Part shown: one piece after another, positions 32,401 to 40,124 of the stretch | Layout of the letters: every line of letters starts with the position of its first letter | Position numbering within the stretch: position 1 is the stretch's first letter | DNA from: a virus | Length of the DNA stretch: 40,124 nucleotides | Direction: 5' to 3' (one strand) | IMG/VR virus record: IMGVR_UViG_3300028844_004332 | Coordinates: 1-40,124 of that record | The notes under the pieces: model-generated | Told to the model about the DNA's origin: nothing | Databases searched by the model: none | The model's input: only the letters and a program-made list of their open reading frames with translations | Translations under genes and position numbers: made by a program

Positions 32401-32791
32401 TATTAGCTGTAATATCAAAAGAAGTTATATTAGAGCTTAAAGCAACTAATGTAGAATCGTGACCTACTGTATTTTCAGCTGCTCCTGCGGTATTAGACGC
32501 TGATTTTATATTTAAATTATACCTTAATAAGTTATCTGGCGACTGACCTTTAAGAGTTACTAGCTGAGTATTATTTCTAGCCTCTAGTAAGTGAGAGTCA
32601 AAGTTATCATCATACATTAAATGCAGATTAGAAACAGAAAAAGTAATACTAGTATCTATTAATTCTGTGTTTAGAACTAAAGGTTTTACAGTACCTAAAG
32701 AGGACTTAGACCCGTTTTTACCAAATAAGGCTGCAGAAGGCTGCCCTACAAAAGGAGTGGTGTTAGCCACTAAGAAAGTTAAATTAGCCAT
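29492..32791 (-). CDS. Large distal tail/fibre protein
   Basis: The 1099-residue protein is almost wholly beta-rich, with Ser, Thr, Asn and Val repeats and several stretches that look like fibronectin-III or Ig-like modules (for example GVFVFQVSAVNEFNRSSVPI and GSYTFTAKTVDTSGNYSL). Its C-terminal part, FGLRRFRYFQVKTEFDINDY, resembles the end domains of J-like host-specificity proteins. It overlaps the J-like gene by one base. Together they look like a split or extended central tail fibre, so this is a good candidate for receptor contact. Confidence 0.65.
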   Translation of the reverse strand: MANLTFLVANTTPFVGQPSAALFGKNGSKSSLGTVKPLVLNTELIDTSITFSVSNLHLMYDDNFDSHLLEARNNTQLVTLKGQSPDNLLRYNLNIKSASNTAGAAENTVGHDSTLVALSSNITSFDITANTLTIDYNTAEVATVVKNALLPSPFYVELQQLIEPTISSSNTFFISGDLNILSNTHNVANQAGTMLLPIGVAPPAKGLISTFVNGSLVEEEVTEFSWSAGDNYINHNISSSDLEIITSVENYSSPAFESKDNIFIVDNEQLNTINSVSYIASSPTYNTSLTASDFFKVTLTDNIASSVGKTTIMNTSEDLIADISSIDTINKQVTLTYDELKYDKGYELANNGVYILCPFSYNDFNSVTLVDNKIQTPATAGVFVFQVSAVNEFNRSSVPITQSVATAYPPLGQVSETEVVLTENLFRDRTKGVMSRVIGQFPHIINRNVKTYDISYKIVQLSGADSHPSGMTNFTSFMVDANEAGEDGNIHFVISNLDLGQAGNTYSLQVKILPINGLISGIPVYKSLTLSGKSDRPLELNSFNITQTNDSIVFDVEYPVDSQNNLDELDILHTEVRSLKPVVGIDNQNNINDAFLRGDKVMLLPHPLSRAEVSLDRFTSGSYTFTAKTVDTSGNYSLNALARNLQVEISTQTDTLAIWNEAAPNTNISSSVGNYNYGDNVFVGVTEVDNGGLVYHIDPITSPILGVDTPSSLAEDANASANGFSWAQGQSQGFDKTDLLITSANSVYISPVRDLGSVVRGNIVVSSLVNSSLLEKFLEVSQDLIVGVSEGHSSHANVLFDSDFEIGTVTGYNNSESSFSFSNTHNTIIDGSANNKVFVIVNPGQEVIGSMDAADDVSNIHSYALIAGAINTNAIELSAVYYANGKPVPTGNSTNSTALSNITQSGSTYKLVDMNQFVDAFGARDFSPDVEVSKNVYVRFSSANVFEASDNVSSKPHGNVNISLFEEGDDDENWQSNYFGLRRFRYFQVKTEFDINDYGDSANTFIDELNYEVRGIKKEFTTVVSSTNKVQGNLVVDYSSAEFFRTPTVFTQILSANTSLISRTSDLTNESCNVTIFNTQNGNVVDDADIEITISATGA

Positions 32792-35280
32792 TATATAGCC
32801 CCCAATACAGGTACAAAGCTTGAACTAGGTATAAAAGCTTGAGCTATTTGAATATTCGAGCTGCTTTGTACATTAAATAAAAAGTTTAAAATTGGATTAC
32901 CAGCACCTGTATTAGTATAAACAGGGCTAATAGAAAATATAGGAGGGGCAGGTTTTATAAGAGGATTAGCTATTGTTTTAATAGGTATAGGCTCAAAGTT
33001 TATAATATTTTCACTGTCTATATATACTTTTGGTACATATTCACTAGCAGAAATACTAGTTTCTGCACCAGAGGGCATAGATATAGAGTCTACTCTAAAT
33101 AACTTTGCAGCGTTAGTAGAGTAATAGTTACTAGGGTCTATTTCTCCAAGAGCCCATAAATCTTTTTCTTTAGGAGTATTAAAAGGATCAAAAGTACTAA
33201 TTCCTACAAAAGTATTTACTAAAGGGTCCCATTTACTTAAAGCTTTAACTTCTATAAAATCATAGCCAGACAAAGATCCTTGTACATTACCAGTAGTAGC
33301 GTAAGAAACTTGAGTGTTACTTATAATATAAAGCTCAGATTTACCACTTTCTTGACTGTAGTGACGTAACGCTAGAGGTTGAGTATTACTTTCAAATACG
33401 GCATTAGAAATTGGAGGATAAGAAATGTGTTGTAGTTTTAAATTTGTTGTAGCGCTGCTAGCCGCAGAGTTATCTTGAATAATACCATTGTATCCGTATA
33501 TAGATCCTACTGTCTGAGTAGATAAAGAAACAATAGTTCCAGGAGTTAAATCTGATGTAGTTACAAAAGTAGAAAATTCTACTTTTCTTTTTACATATTT
33601 TTTAGAAGCTAATATGTATTGAGCAAATCTAATAGCCTCACTTCTTCTAGAGCAGCCTATTAAGTCTATACTAGCTACTTTTTCTTCTAGCATATCAGAA
33701 TCAGGATCATATATCTTTATTAAGTCTTTATTATAATTATTAGCACCATCATTAAAAGAAACTTCTACCGCCGTTACGTAATCCTCTGCTCTATTTCCTG
33801 AGTATTTTATTTCTGTTAAATTAACCTCATTAAACATTTGTTCTGGAAGAGAATTAGGATAGTCTAACACCAATCCTATCTTATCATTACTAATTTCTAA
33901 ATAACCTTTGGCAGATGCTACTATTTTATTTATAAGATCATAAGTTTCTATAGAGTCTGTAACACTAAGATCACATACTATTCTTCTTTCTTTTATTATT
34001 TTAGATGAAGATAAACCTATTTGATCTTCTAGTATAGAAGTAAATTGTCCTCTAGGTTTATGACGTATACTACCGTCAGCATATGTTTCAACACCTATAA
34101 ATTTTCCTGTTTCAGGCTCTACTGCGTCAAATATTTGTGAAGCTTTATAAAAGTTATATTTGTCTACATATGATTCGGGTATTCCATAGCCGTAAGAAGT
34201 ATTAGTTAATAAATCATATATAATCCATGCAGGGTTCTGAGTCCAATCATACTTAAAAGTACCGTCCCAAATACCTTTATAAACTACAGGATTAGCATCA
34301 AATTGAATAGTTCCTGGAGAGGATTGAAGTTCGTATCCGGTAGAAGTTATAGCATCAACTTCTACTTCTCTCCAATCTACTTCTCCATTACTTAATATAG
34401 GTTGATCATAATTAGAAGGAACTTTGACTATAAGACCTTTTACTAAACTAGAGTAATTTAAAACAGCATCTGATCTCAGTCCTGTAGCTTTTAAGGCATA
34501 TCCTATACTAGCTGTTCTAGGATAAGAGAAAGGTTCGTGGGATATTTCATTAAATCCTAAAAAAGAAACTTCAGAACTAATCTCAGAATCTAAAGTGTCG
34601 TCAGAGCCTTTTAATACAGATACTCTATATCCATTTTCGCTTTGATTAGCTGAAGGTATGCTTATAGGCACCTCTAATATAGTATCAAAAGTAATAGTCT
34701 CAGTGAAAGAGTGCTGTACTAAAGCAATATAATTATTTATGTTAGTTGTTTCATTCCTGTCGTGTACTACTATTCTTAAATCTAATCTTTGATTCTGAGG
34801 CCCTGTAGTAGAGTTATTATTAGTATCTTGTTTATATAGTTCTTCTACAGAAAATTTAAACACTAAAGTGTCTATAGGATTATCCCCTACAGAAGCAGAA
34901 GTAGGAAAAAATACTACATTAGCTTCAGGCACTCCTGTTACAACACCTTTTATCTGTCCAGATTTAAGAACAACAGGAGAGGAAAACCTTATATTGTTTG
35001 TTACTTCGTCACTAAAAGGAGTAAGTACTTGCTGATTAATACTACCAGTAGTACTTTTATATTGAAAAACATAAGGATCTGGCTCATTATTAACAGTTAT
35101 TAAATCATCAATAAACTTACCATCTATTCTAATATCTTGAACACCGTTAGGATTTATTCTGTATATAGGTCCTTCACCAATAGCGACATGACTAAACTGA
35201 ATATCTGTATTTAGTTTAGTTAATTGCTTTTGAAATGTTTGATTTTGACCTACAGACAGGGTTAGTGGTGAAATAGCCAT
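32791..35280 (-). CDS. Tail tip / host-specificity protein (lambda J-like)
   Basis: The 829-residue protein carries the gpJ core motif WTQNPAWIIYDLLTNTSYGY (residues 346-365), preceded by YKGIWDGTFK. The segment GLIVKVPSNYD fits the hub domain of J-like proteins. In lambda this protein forms the tip hub and central fibre that determine receptor use. It is shorter than lambda J (1132 residues); the 1099-residue protein that follows may carry the missing distal part. The position after K- and I-like genes supports the assignment. Confidence 0.85.
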   Translation of the reverse strand: MAISPLTLSVGQNQTFQKQLTKLNTDIQFSHVAIGEGPIYRINPNGVQDIRIDGKFIDDLITVNNEPDPYVFQYKSTTGSINQQVLTPFSDEVTNNIRFSSPVVLKSGQIKGVVTGVPEANVVFFPTSASVGDNPIDTLVFKFSVEELYKQDTNNNSTTGPQNQRLDLRIVVHDRNETTNINNYIALVQHSFTETITFDTILEVPISIPSANQSENGYRVSVLKGSDDTLDSEISSEVSFLGFNEISHEPFSYPRTASIGYALKATGLRSDAVLNYSSLVKGLIVKVPSNYDQPILSNGEVDWREVEVDAITSTGYELQSSPGTIQFDANPVVYKGIWDGTFKYDWTQNPAWIIYDLLTNTSYGYGIPESYVDKYNFYKASQIFDAVEPETGKFIGVETYADGSIRHKPRGQFTSILEDQIGLSSSKIIKERRIVCDLSVTDSIETYDLINKIVASAKGYLEISNDKIGLVLDYPNSLPEQMFNEVNLTEIKYSGNRAEDYVTAVEVSFNDGANNYNKDLIKIYDPDSDMLEEKVASIDLIGCSRRSEAIRFAQYILASKKYVKRKVEFSTFVTTSDLTPGTIVSLSTQTVGSIYGYNGIIQDNSAASSATTNLKLQHISYPPISNAVFESNTQPLALRHYSQESGKSELYIISNTQVSYATTGNVQGSLSGYDFIEVKALSKWDPLVNTFVGISTFDPFNTPKEKDLWALGEIDPSNYYSTNAAKLFRVDSISMPSGAETSISASEYVPKVYIDSENIINFEPIPIKTIANPLIKPAPPIFSISPVYTNTGAGNPILNFLFNVQSSSNIQIAQAFIPSSSFVPVLGAI

Positions 35281-35897
35281 TAAGGTATTACATCCTTTAC
35301 TCTAAACACATCAGGATCACATCTATATGTTTTAGTGTAGTTATTTATTAAAGTACCTGATACTCTTACAAGACCATAGTGAAGTCCTATAGGTAGTTTT
35401 GCATTAGTATTAATTTGTAATTCTCCAAATACATCATTTTCTGTTCTCATACCTGCTGCATATACTTCTTCTGCTCTTCCAAATAAGGATGAGTCTAGTA
35501 TTCTTTTATCTAATCCTTCAAAATCAGAAGACTCTGTACTAGCAGTAGATAAACCGAATAAAGGATACATAAAACTAGATTTGATATCGCTATATAGATT
35601 AGAAAAAGTATAAGAGGGAGCTGCGCCAAAAAATACGGGAGTTAACGATACTGCTAAGTTTTCTTTAATTGTTAGTTTAAATTTAGATACGTCTATAACT
35701 TTATTATCTTCGATAAATACTACGTCTTGAAATTTAGACTCTGTATTTTTTATAGAATTTAGTAACTTATTAAATTTAGGAAACATATTCTTAAGACCAG
35801 AGTATATATCAAAATAGTCTGATGCATCTAGTATTATAGAAGATCTATCATCAAAGAAAGATCTAAGAGGCTTATTAATATTTACAGTGATCTTCAT
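35280..35897 (-). CDS. Tail assembly protein (lambda I-like)
   Basis: The 205-residue protein sits between K- and J-like genes, as gene I does in lambda. The region LTIKENLAVSLTPVFFGAAP (about 76-95) resembles the beta-grasp-plus-Pro-Val stretch of lambda I-family proteins. It overlaps the K-like gene by 23 bases and J by one base. In lambda, gpI acts in tip assembly and is absent from the mature virion. The assignment rests equally on gene order and on this motif. Confidence 0.72.
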   Translation of the reverse strand: MKITVNINKPLRSFFDDRSSIILDASDYFDIYSGLKNMFPKFNKLLNSIKNTESKFQDVVFIEDNKVIDVSKFKLTIKENLAVSLTPVFFGAAPSYTFSNLYSDIKSSFMYPLFGLSTASTESSDFEGLDKRILDSSLFGRAEEVYAAGMRTENDVFGELQINTNAKLPIGLHYGLVRVSGTLINNYTKTYRCDPDVFRVKDVIP

Positions 35898-36252
35898 TAA
35901 ACTTTTCGTACCTTTTAATATTTTTATCTGTGTCGTACCAATATATGTAATAATTTTTATTATTGAATAATATAAATTTTATGTCTGGATATACTGTTAA
36001 AGACATATCTAACTCGGAGGGGGTCTCGAACTTTTCATCTGTGTGAGAGTGAAAAATACCCCATATATTTCCATCATACTTATTAACAATAATAGGATCG
36101 ATTATAAAACTATGTCTAGGATTATTACTTAAGTTATTGCTAGGTATAAACTCAAAATCTAAAGTAATTATCCCACAAGCCTCTAAAGGATATTGAGCCT
36201 GAGAATACTTTCCTATAGCGTCTAACAGTAATTTAAATTTTGTTTCTAACAC
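35875..36252 (-). CDS. Tail assembly JAMM-domain protein (lambda K-like, no NlpC part)
   Basis: The 125-residue protein has a JAB1/MPN metalloprotease core: Glu24 (PLEACG), His68 and His70 (HSHT), then PSELD with Ser79 and Asp82. Lambda K has this domain plus a C-terminal NlpC/P60 peptidase; here only the JAMM half is present. The GTG start at 36252 is supported by GGGGAGGG seven to fourteen bases upstream. It overlaps the L-like gene by 20 bases. Confidence 0.82.
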   Translation of the reverse strand: MLETKFKLLLDAIGKYSQAQYPLEACGIITLDFEFIPSNNLSNNPRHSFIIDPIIVNKYDGNIWGIFHSHTDEKFETPSELDMSLTVYPDIKFILFNNKNYYIYWYDTDKNIKRYEKFNEDHCKY

Positions 36253-38023
36253 CAGGAAACCCTCCCCAATTTAACAGATTATTTCTTAATCTACAAGCAG
36301 ATATACTTTTAGAACATTTATCTAAGTTGGGATCAGAAGTAGCTACATTGTTTATAGTAAACATACCATTAGCAGTTTTAGGTAGTATACTATTGCTAAT
36401 TACTCCTGTGCCGCCACTAGGATACTTACACTCTACTCCTTTATATTTCCAAGGACAAGTGTTTTTATAAAATTTTCTTCTTGGGACTTCTTTTAGCAAG
36501 TTAGTTGTTCTGCTTCCTAAGTTGAAACTAATAGAAGAATCATTATATGAGTTAAGTTTATTAATTGTAAACTTTCTTTCTACATAAGCATCAGGATCAT
36601 AATTACTATTATTTATTAAAAGCTTATCTCCTATCACAGCACCAGAAATAGACTGATCTAATTTTATATAGTTATTACTATATACAGCAGTGATAGTAGC
36701 AGTGCTAGTACTTACATTACTATTAACTGTGTCTCCTACTCTATAAGGAGCTGTAGATTCTAAGCCTATAGAGTTTCCAGATACACTACTTATAATAGAA
36801 AACTCAGGCCAATACTCTAGTGAAGATGCATAGTAGCTTCTTACCTCTACTACTGCTCCTAGTAAGTCTCTACTATCAGGCATCAAAGATACCCATTCTT
36901 CTCCTAGAGAAATAGTAGTAGAATGATCATAAGGCTGGTTTTCTCCTCTAGAATCTACTATATTTGCGTCATAAGAAGGATTAGAAAGTACAGTCCTTGG
37001 ATCAATATTAGTTAGTACTTCACCATTAACTGTGCTAGATATTGCAGAAGTATTATTATAGCCTACTAAAAACGGATCTTCTACTAAGGTAGGTAGAGAT
37101 AAATCAATACTACTTATTTCTAAGTCTATCTCTCCTATAGACCCATCAGAACTAATAGATATTCCAGGATAATTAATAGGAAAAGATACATAATTATTAC
37201 TTTGATGAGTTATTGTATAGTCATCAATAGAAAAGTCTTCTCCTATTATTTCTGCGTATCTAATAGGAAAACCGTAAGGCCAAGGTCTTCCTGTACCCTC
37301 TCCTGTTGGATTACCCTTATCATTAGCAGGATACCACTCTCCTGGATAATAAATAGAGTATAATCTTACAATAGGTTCTTCTTCAAAAGCATTTCTATTT
37401 AGCACAAAATTAGAAGGATGTATAGTAGTTATGGTACTAGCTCCTGTTTGTATTTGAGTAGTAGGCGTGTTAGAGCCTAAAAAAGATAAAGAATCTTTAT
37501 CTCCTGTAGATACTTTTAAGGTTAAATTATTAGTACCCGTAGTAGGAAAATTAGCACTAGATACTATAGCTCTATCATTTGCTGCGGGAAAAGTTATTAT
37601 CTCTATGTCTTTAAAATCTACCCCTACACCATCTAAAACTGTACTAGGCCATACATATTTTTCAGACTCTATAAATACATTATCAGCATATATTTCAATT
37701 TCTGCTTTATGTGAGGGGACATGAGGTAGCGCAAAAGTATTACTTGTACCATTTATAGAATAAGAATTACTGTCTATTACTATAGGAGTAGAAGTAAAAG
37801 ATTGTTGATATGTAGCAGACGTATTGACTGTCACATTAGAAATTATATTTTCTGAAGAAATAAAGTAGTGTTTAGAATTAGCTACTTTTACTTTTAGATT
37901 ACTGCTATCTTTAGATATTACTTGACCAAAAGCATTAGAAGAAACTCCTAGCACAGAATTTCCTACAGAAAAGCTACTTGTATCAGCCAGTGTAAGTATA
38001 AAATCATACGAACGAGAAGACAT
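36233..38023 (-). CDS. Minor tail protein (lambda L-like) with long N-terminal extension
   Basis: The 596-residue protein ends in the gpL zinc/iron-sulfur type region: CPWKYKGVEC, then KCSKSISACRLRNN and NWGGFPG, with four Cys near residues 523, 532, 570 and 577. A middle part (from about residue 205, VRLYSIYYPGEWY) matches the start of the L domain. The first about 200 residues are an extra beta-rich domain, and the total is more than twice lambda L (232 residues). It would form part of the tail tip complex. Confidence 0.8.
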   Translation of the reverse strand: MSSRSYDFILTLADTSSFSVGNSVLGVSSNAFGQVISKDSSNLKVKVANSKHYFISSENIISNVTVNTSATYQQSFTSTPIVIDSNSYSINGTSNTFALPHVPSHKAEIEIYADNVFIESEKYVWPSTVLDGVGVDFKDIEIITFPAANDRAIVSSANFPTTGTNNLTLKVSTGDKDSLSFLGSNTPTTQIQTGASTITTIHPSNFVLNRNAFEEEPIVRLYSIYYPGEWYPANDKGNPTGEGTGRPWPYGFPIRYAEIIGEDFSIDDYTITHQSNNYVSFPINYPGISISSDGSIGEIDLEISSIDLSLPTLVEDPFLVGYNNTSAISSTVNGEVLTNIDPRTVLSNPSYDANIVDSRGENQPYDHSTTISLGEEWVSLMPDSRDLLGAVVEVRSYYASSLEYWPEFSIISSVSGNSIGLESTAPYRVGDTVNSNVSTSTATITAVYSNNYIKLDQSISGAVIGDKLLINNSNYDPDAYVERKFTINKLNSYNDSSISFNLGSRTTNLLKEVPRRKFYKNTCPWKYKGVECKYPSGGTGVISNSILPKTANGMFTINNVATSDPNLDKCSKSISACRLRNNLLNWGGFPGVRNKI

Positions 38024-38403
38024 TAAGCCACCTCAGTTAGTATTAGAGATATGTTAAATATATCAGTATTATCACCAGAGATTACATGGTTTATATCTAA
38101 AGATTCAGAAAACTTAACATTAGCAGTTCCTGATAGTCCAAAATGAGCTAAGTCTAATTTAAAAGTCTCAAAGTTTCCACCTCTATCTAAATAAAAATTT
38201 TCAATACTAGTTTTTCTAGCCTCACTTATATTTGTATAGCTAAAAGTAAATTTTCTTAGTACCTTTCTAGATAATCTTTTTCTTTTTTCATAGCCTAAAA
38301 CAGAGCTAAAAGATGTATTATTAGGGGCTCTAGCAATGCTATAGCCCCTATCTGGTTTTCTATCGTCCATTGACGCATCATCTGGATATGTGTATGTTGC
38401 CAT
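38023..38403 (-). CDS. Minor tail protein (lambda M-like)
   Basis: The 126-residue protein lies between tape-measure and L-like genes, where lambda has gene M. Its size is similar and it has the pattern RKFTFSYTNISEARKTSIEN followed by a Phe/Leu-rich strand region, as in phage minor tail (gpM) proteins. It would link the tail tube to the tip. It overlaps the L-like gene by one base. Confidence 0.72.
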   Translation of the reverse strand: MATYTYPDDASMDDRKPDRGYSIARAPNNTSFSSVLGYEKRKRLSRKVLRKFTFSYTNISEARKTSIENFYLDRGGNFETFKLDLAHFGLSGTANVKFSESLDINHVISGDNTDIFNISLILTEVA

Positions 38404-38409
38404 GTCCCT

Positions 38410-40124
38410 CTACTTTATCTTCTTAATAGTCTTCTTAATAGGACCATTAGTTCTTAAATCTTTAAGTATAACATCTACCACTACCTTACCGTCTATTATA
38501 CTAACTTTAGGCTCAGCTTCTACGTCCACTGGAGACCCATTATTAGTAATATTTACTTCTACATTAGTGTCGCCTTGAGGTAGTTGTCCCGTATTATTTA
38601 TATAGTCTAAAGTATTTACCCCCACATTGTCAACAGATGAATTTCTAATAATATACTCACCGTCCGACAACATAGCCATTATAGAGTCACTAGTACTAGT
38701 ACCAGCACCTGAAACCCTACCTCCATCAGCAAAAGAAGGATAAGCATTTTGTAGTCTTGTTATTAAACTATTTATATTGCTTGTGCCTCTGATACTGTTG
38801 TTAAATCTAGAACCTCTATTAAATTGAATAATATTAGGTTGATCATATTCAAACCACGCATCAGAAATAGAGTTAAAGGCTTGAGAGTGGGTAAAGGCTT
38901 TTCCATCTCTATTAGCTGCTATATATCTTGTAAGCTCTACTAATACTTTTTTAGCAAAAGTATTATCAGCAAAATTTGCTGTATTCCAGCTAGCATTACT
39001 ACCTATTTCTTCTGGACTATAACCTTCTGGATTATTTGTGTTACTTATAATTGATGTAGCAGCAGATAGCGCTGCGTCTCTAAGACCTAGTAAAGGATTA
39101 AATCCGTCAAAGAAAAATTCTTTAAGACCAGAAAGAGGATTTTTAGAGCCTGCACCCCCTATTGATTTAAGCATTTGAGCTTCTACAGAGTTAATATGTG
39201 CTAATTCTGTGTCTCCTTTTCTGCCTAGTGAGGCTATAGATCCTGTTGAGTTAAGCGTATCTAACACGTCTCTACCCATATTTTTAGCAGAAGAAGCTTT
39301 TATTACGTACTCACCATTAGACAAGTTAGCAGGAACAGAATCGCTAGTAGAAGTTCCTGGTCCTATTACAGGACCCCCCGTTGCTAAATTAACTGCTGTA
39401 GCGCCTGAGTATTTGTAGCGAGTTCTATTTTTATCTGTATTAGTTATTATATCATCTAAGTTGTTAGATAGATGATCTAAATTACCAGAAATATGAGAGG
39501 TTTTATTATCTGCATTAGTTTTTAAATGGCTTGTATCTTCATCTATTGTTTTAAGATACGCACTATTAGTAGCTATGCTTTCTAGGTAAGTAACCATATT
39601 TGAAGTGTCTATTTCTATAGCATCTAATACGCTATCTATAGTAACCAAAGTTTTTCCTTGATCGGTAAGTTCTGTAGACATACCAGGTAGATATAATACA
39701 TACCCTTCAATAGCGTTTGCAGTTTTTTCTAAAGTATCCAAATTATCAGAAATATGATCTAATTTTTCTGCCAAGTCTTTTGCAATACCGTCTAAATCAT
39801 CAGAAAGATGATCTAATTTCCCTTCTATACCATCTGTATGATTTTCTATTTTAGTAAGCTTAGATACGTTTACAGAAGTATTAGTTTTAATATCGGCAGT
39901 ATTAGCTTTAATATCCGCTAAGTCTCCTAAAGAGGTAGCAATAGTTTCTAAGTAGGCAGTATCTTCTAATATAGCAGCATGAAAATCTGAATCTGCTTTT
40001 GCGATATTTGTAAGCTTCTCACTAGACACCTTAGTATAGCTTTTTATAGTTTCTAATTTACCATAGTTAGTAATTAAGTAGCTATCTTGATCATTAACTG
40101 CATCTGTTAGAGTAGATAACTCAG
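38410..40124 (-). CDS. Tape measure protein, C-terminal part (runs off window)
   Basis: The frame stays open past base 40029 to the window end, so at least 570 residues are present and the N-terminus is outside. The left part is helical with near-repeats such as KLDHLSDDLDGI, KLDHISDNLDTL and NLDHLSNNLDDI, typical of tail-length proteins. Two copies of a C-terminal module, GTSTSDSVPANLSNGEYVI (about 39270-39380) and GTSTSDSIMAMLSDGEYII (about 38600-38730), match the Gly-Thr-Ser-Thr-Ser-Asp-Ser signature found at many tape-measure ends. It heads the H-M-L-K-I-J tail order. Confidence 0.88.
   Translation of the reverse strand, partial: ELSTLTDAVNDQDSYLITNYGKLETIKSYTKVSSEKLTNIAKADSDFHAAILEDTAYLETIATSLGDLADIKANTADIKTNTSVNVSKLTKIENHTDGIEGKLDHLSDDLDGIAKDLAEKLDHISDNLDTLEKTANAIEGYVLYLPGMSTELTDQGKTLVTIDSVLDAIEIDTSNMVTYLESIATNSAYLKTIDEDTSHLKTNADNKTSHISGNLDHLSNNLDDIITNTDKNRTRYKYSGATAVNLATGGPVIGPGTSTSDSVPANLSNGEYVIKASSAKNMGRDVLDTLNSTGSIASLGRKGDTELAHINSVEAQMLKSIGGAGSKNPLSGLKEFFFDGFNPLLGLRDAALSAATSIISNTNNPEGYSPEEIGSNASWNTANFADNTFAKKVLVELTRYIAANRDGKAFTHSQAFNSISDAWFEYDQPNIIQFNRGSRFNNSIRGTSNINSLITRLQNAYPSFADGGRVSGAGTSTSDSIMAMLSDGEYIIRNSSVDNVGVNTLDYINNTGQLPQGDTNVEVNITNNGSPVDVEAEPKVSIIDGKVVVDVILKDLRTNGPIKKTIKKIK

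Noticed and set aside
1-40124. CRISPR array, integrase, insertion sequence or attachment site
   Set aside because: No regularly spaced direct repeats, recombinase motifs, transposase or terminal inverted repeats were seen; the tRNA gene has no partial copy that I could find.

Overview
The window is a contiguous piece of a large, AT-rich tailed-phage genome, by its tail genes a siphovirus. Both ends are open: a gene is cut at base 1 and the tape-measure gene runs off the right end. Several small genes (DUF1127-, DUF3563- and host-leader-like) resemble chromosomal genes common in Alphaproteobacteria, so a marine alphaproteobacterial (Roseobacter-type) host is a reasonable inference, but it is not proven here. 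I see no integrase, repressor or attachment site; the content looks lytic.

Layout. All supported genes from 1 to 26676 are on the + strand, and all from 26708 to the end are on the - strand. The two blocks converge on a bidirectional hairpin terminator at 26683-26705. (1) 1-4864: a cut gene, then a sugar epimerase and four glycosyltransferase-like proteins with overlapping ends. (2) 4854-7533: small DNA-binding or regulatory proteins: a PC4-like ssDNA binder, a SANT/HTH protein, a four-repeat HTH protein with its own promoter and terminator and host-like codons, and another HTH protein. (3) 7534-19231: replication and recombination: DnaB-type helicase, CHC2/TOPRIM primase, family A DNA polymerase, UvsW-like helicase, SSB-like protein and the SbcD/SbcC (gp47/gp46) pair. 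A sulfotransferase-like gene, two unknowns and a glycosyltransferase-like gene sit among them. (4) 19241-26676: nucleotide supply and accessory genes: class Ia ribonucleotide reductase (NrdA, NrdB), tRNA-Thr(TGT), five small genes, a PD-(D/E)xK nuclease, a 5'-3' exonuclease, ThyX, GroES and a glutaredoxin. (5) 26708-28864, - strand: small membrane proteins, a calcium-loop membrane protein and an overlapping i-spanin/o-spanin pair. (6) 28864-40124, - strand: tail genes in the lambda order H-M-L-K-I-J followed by two fibre-like genes.

How they fit together. Polymerase, helicase, primase, SSB and the separate 5' exonuclease make a nearly self-sufficient replisome. SbcCD, UvsW and the nuclease supply recombination and junction processing. 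NrdAB, glutaredoxin and ThyX make deoxynucleotides from host ribonucleotides. GroES may adapt the host chaperonin to phage proteins. The sugar genes probably decorate the virion or a host surface, though a role in DNA modification cannot be excluded for the one inside the replication block.

The most interesting points are the codon-distinct HTH-array gene, an apparent one-base disruption at the start of the helicase gene, a small membrane gene that seems to start at ATA, the host-like DUF1127/DUF3563 cassette, and a near-consensus promoter lying inside a coding region.
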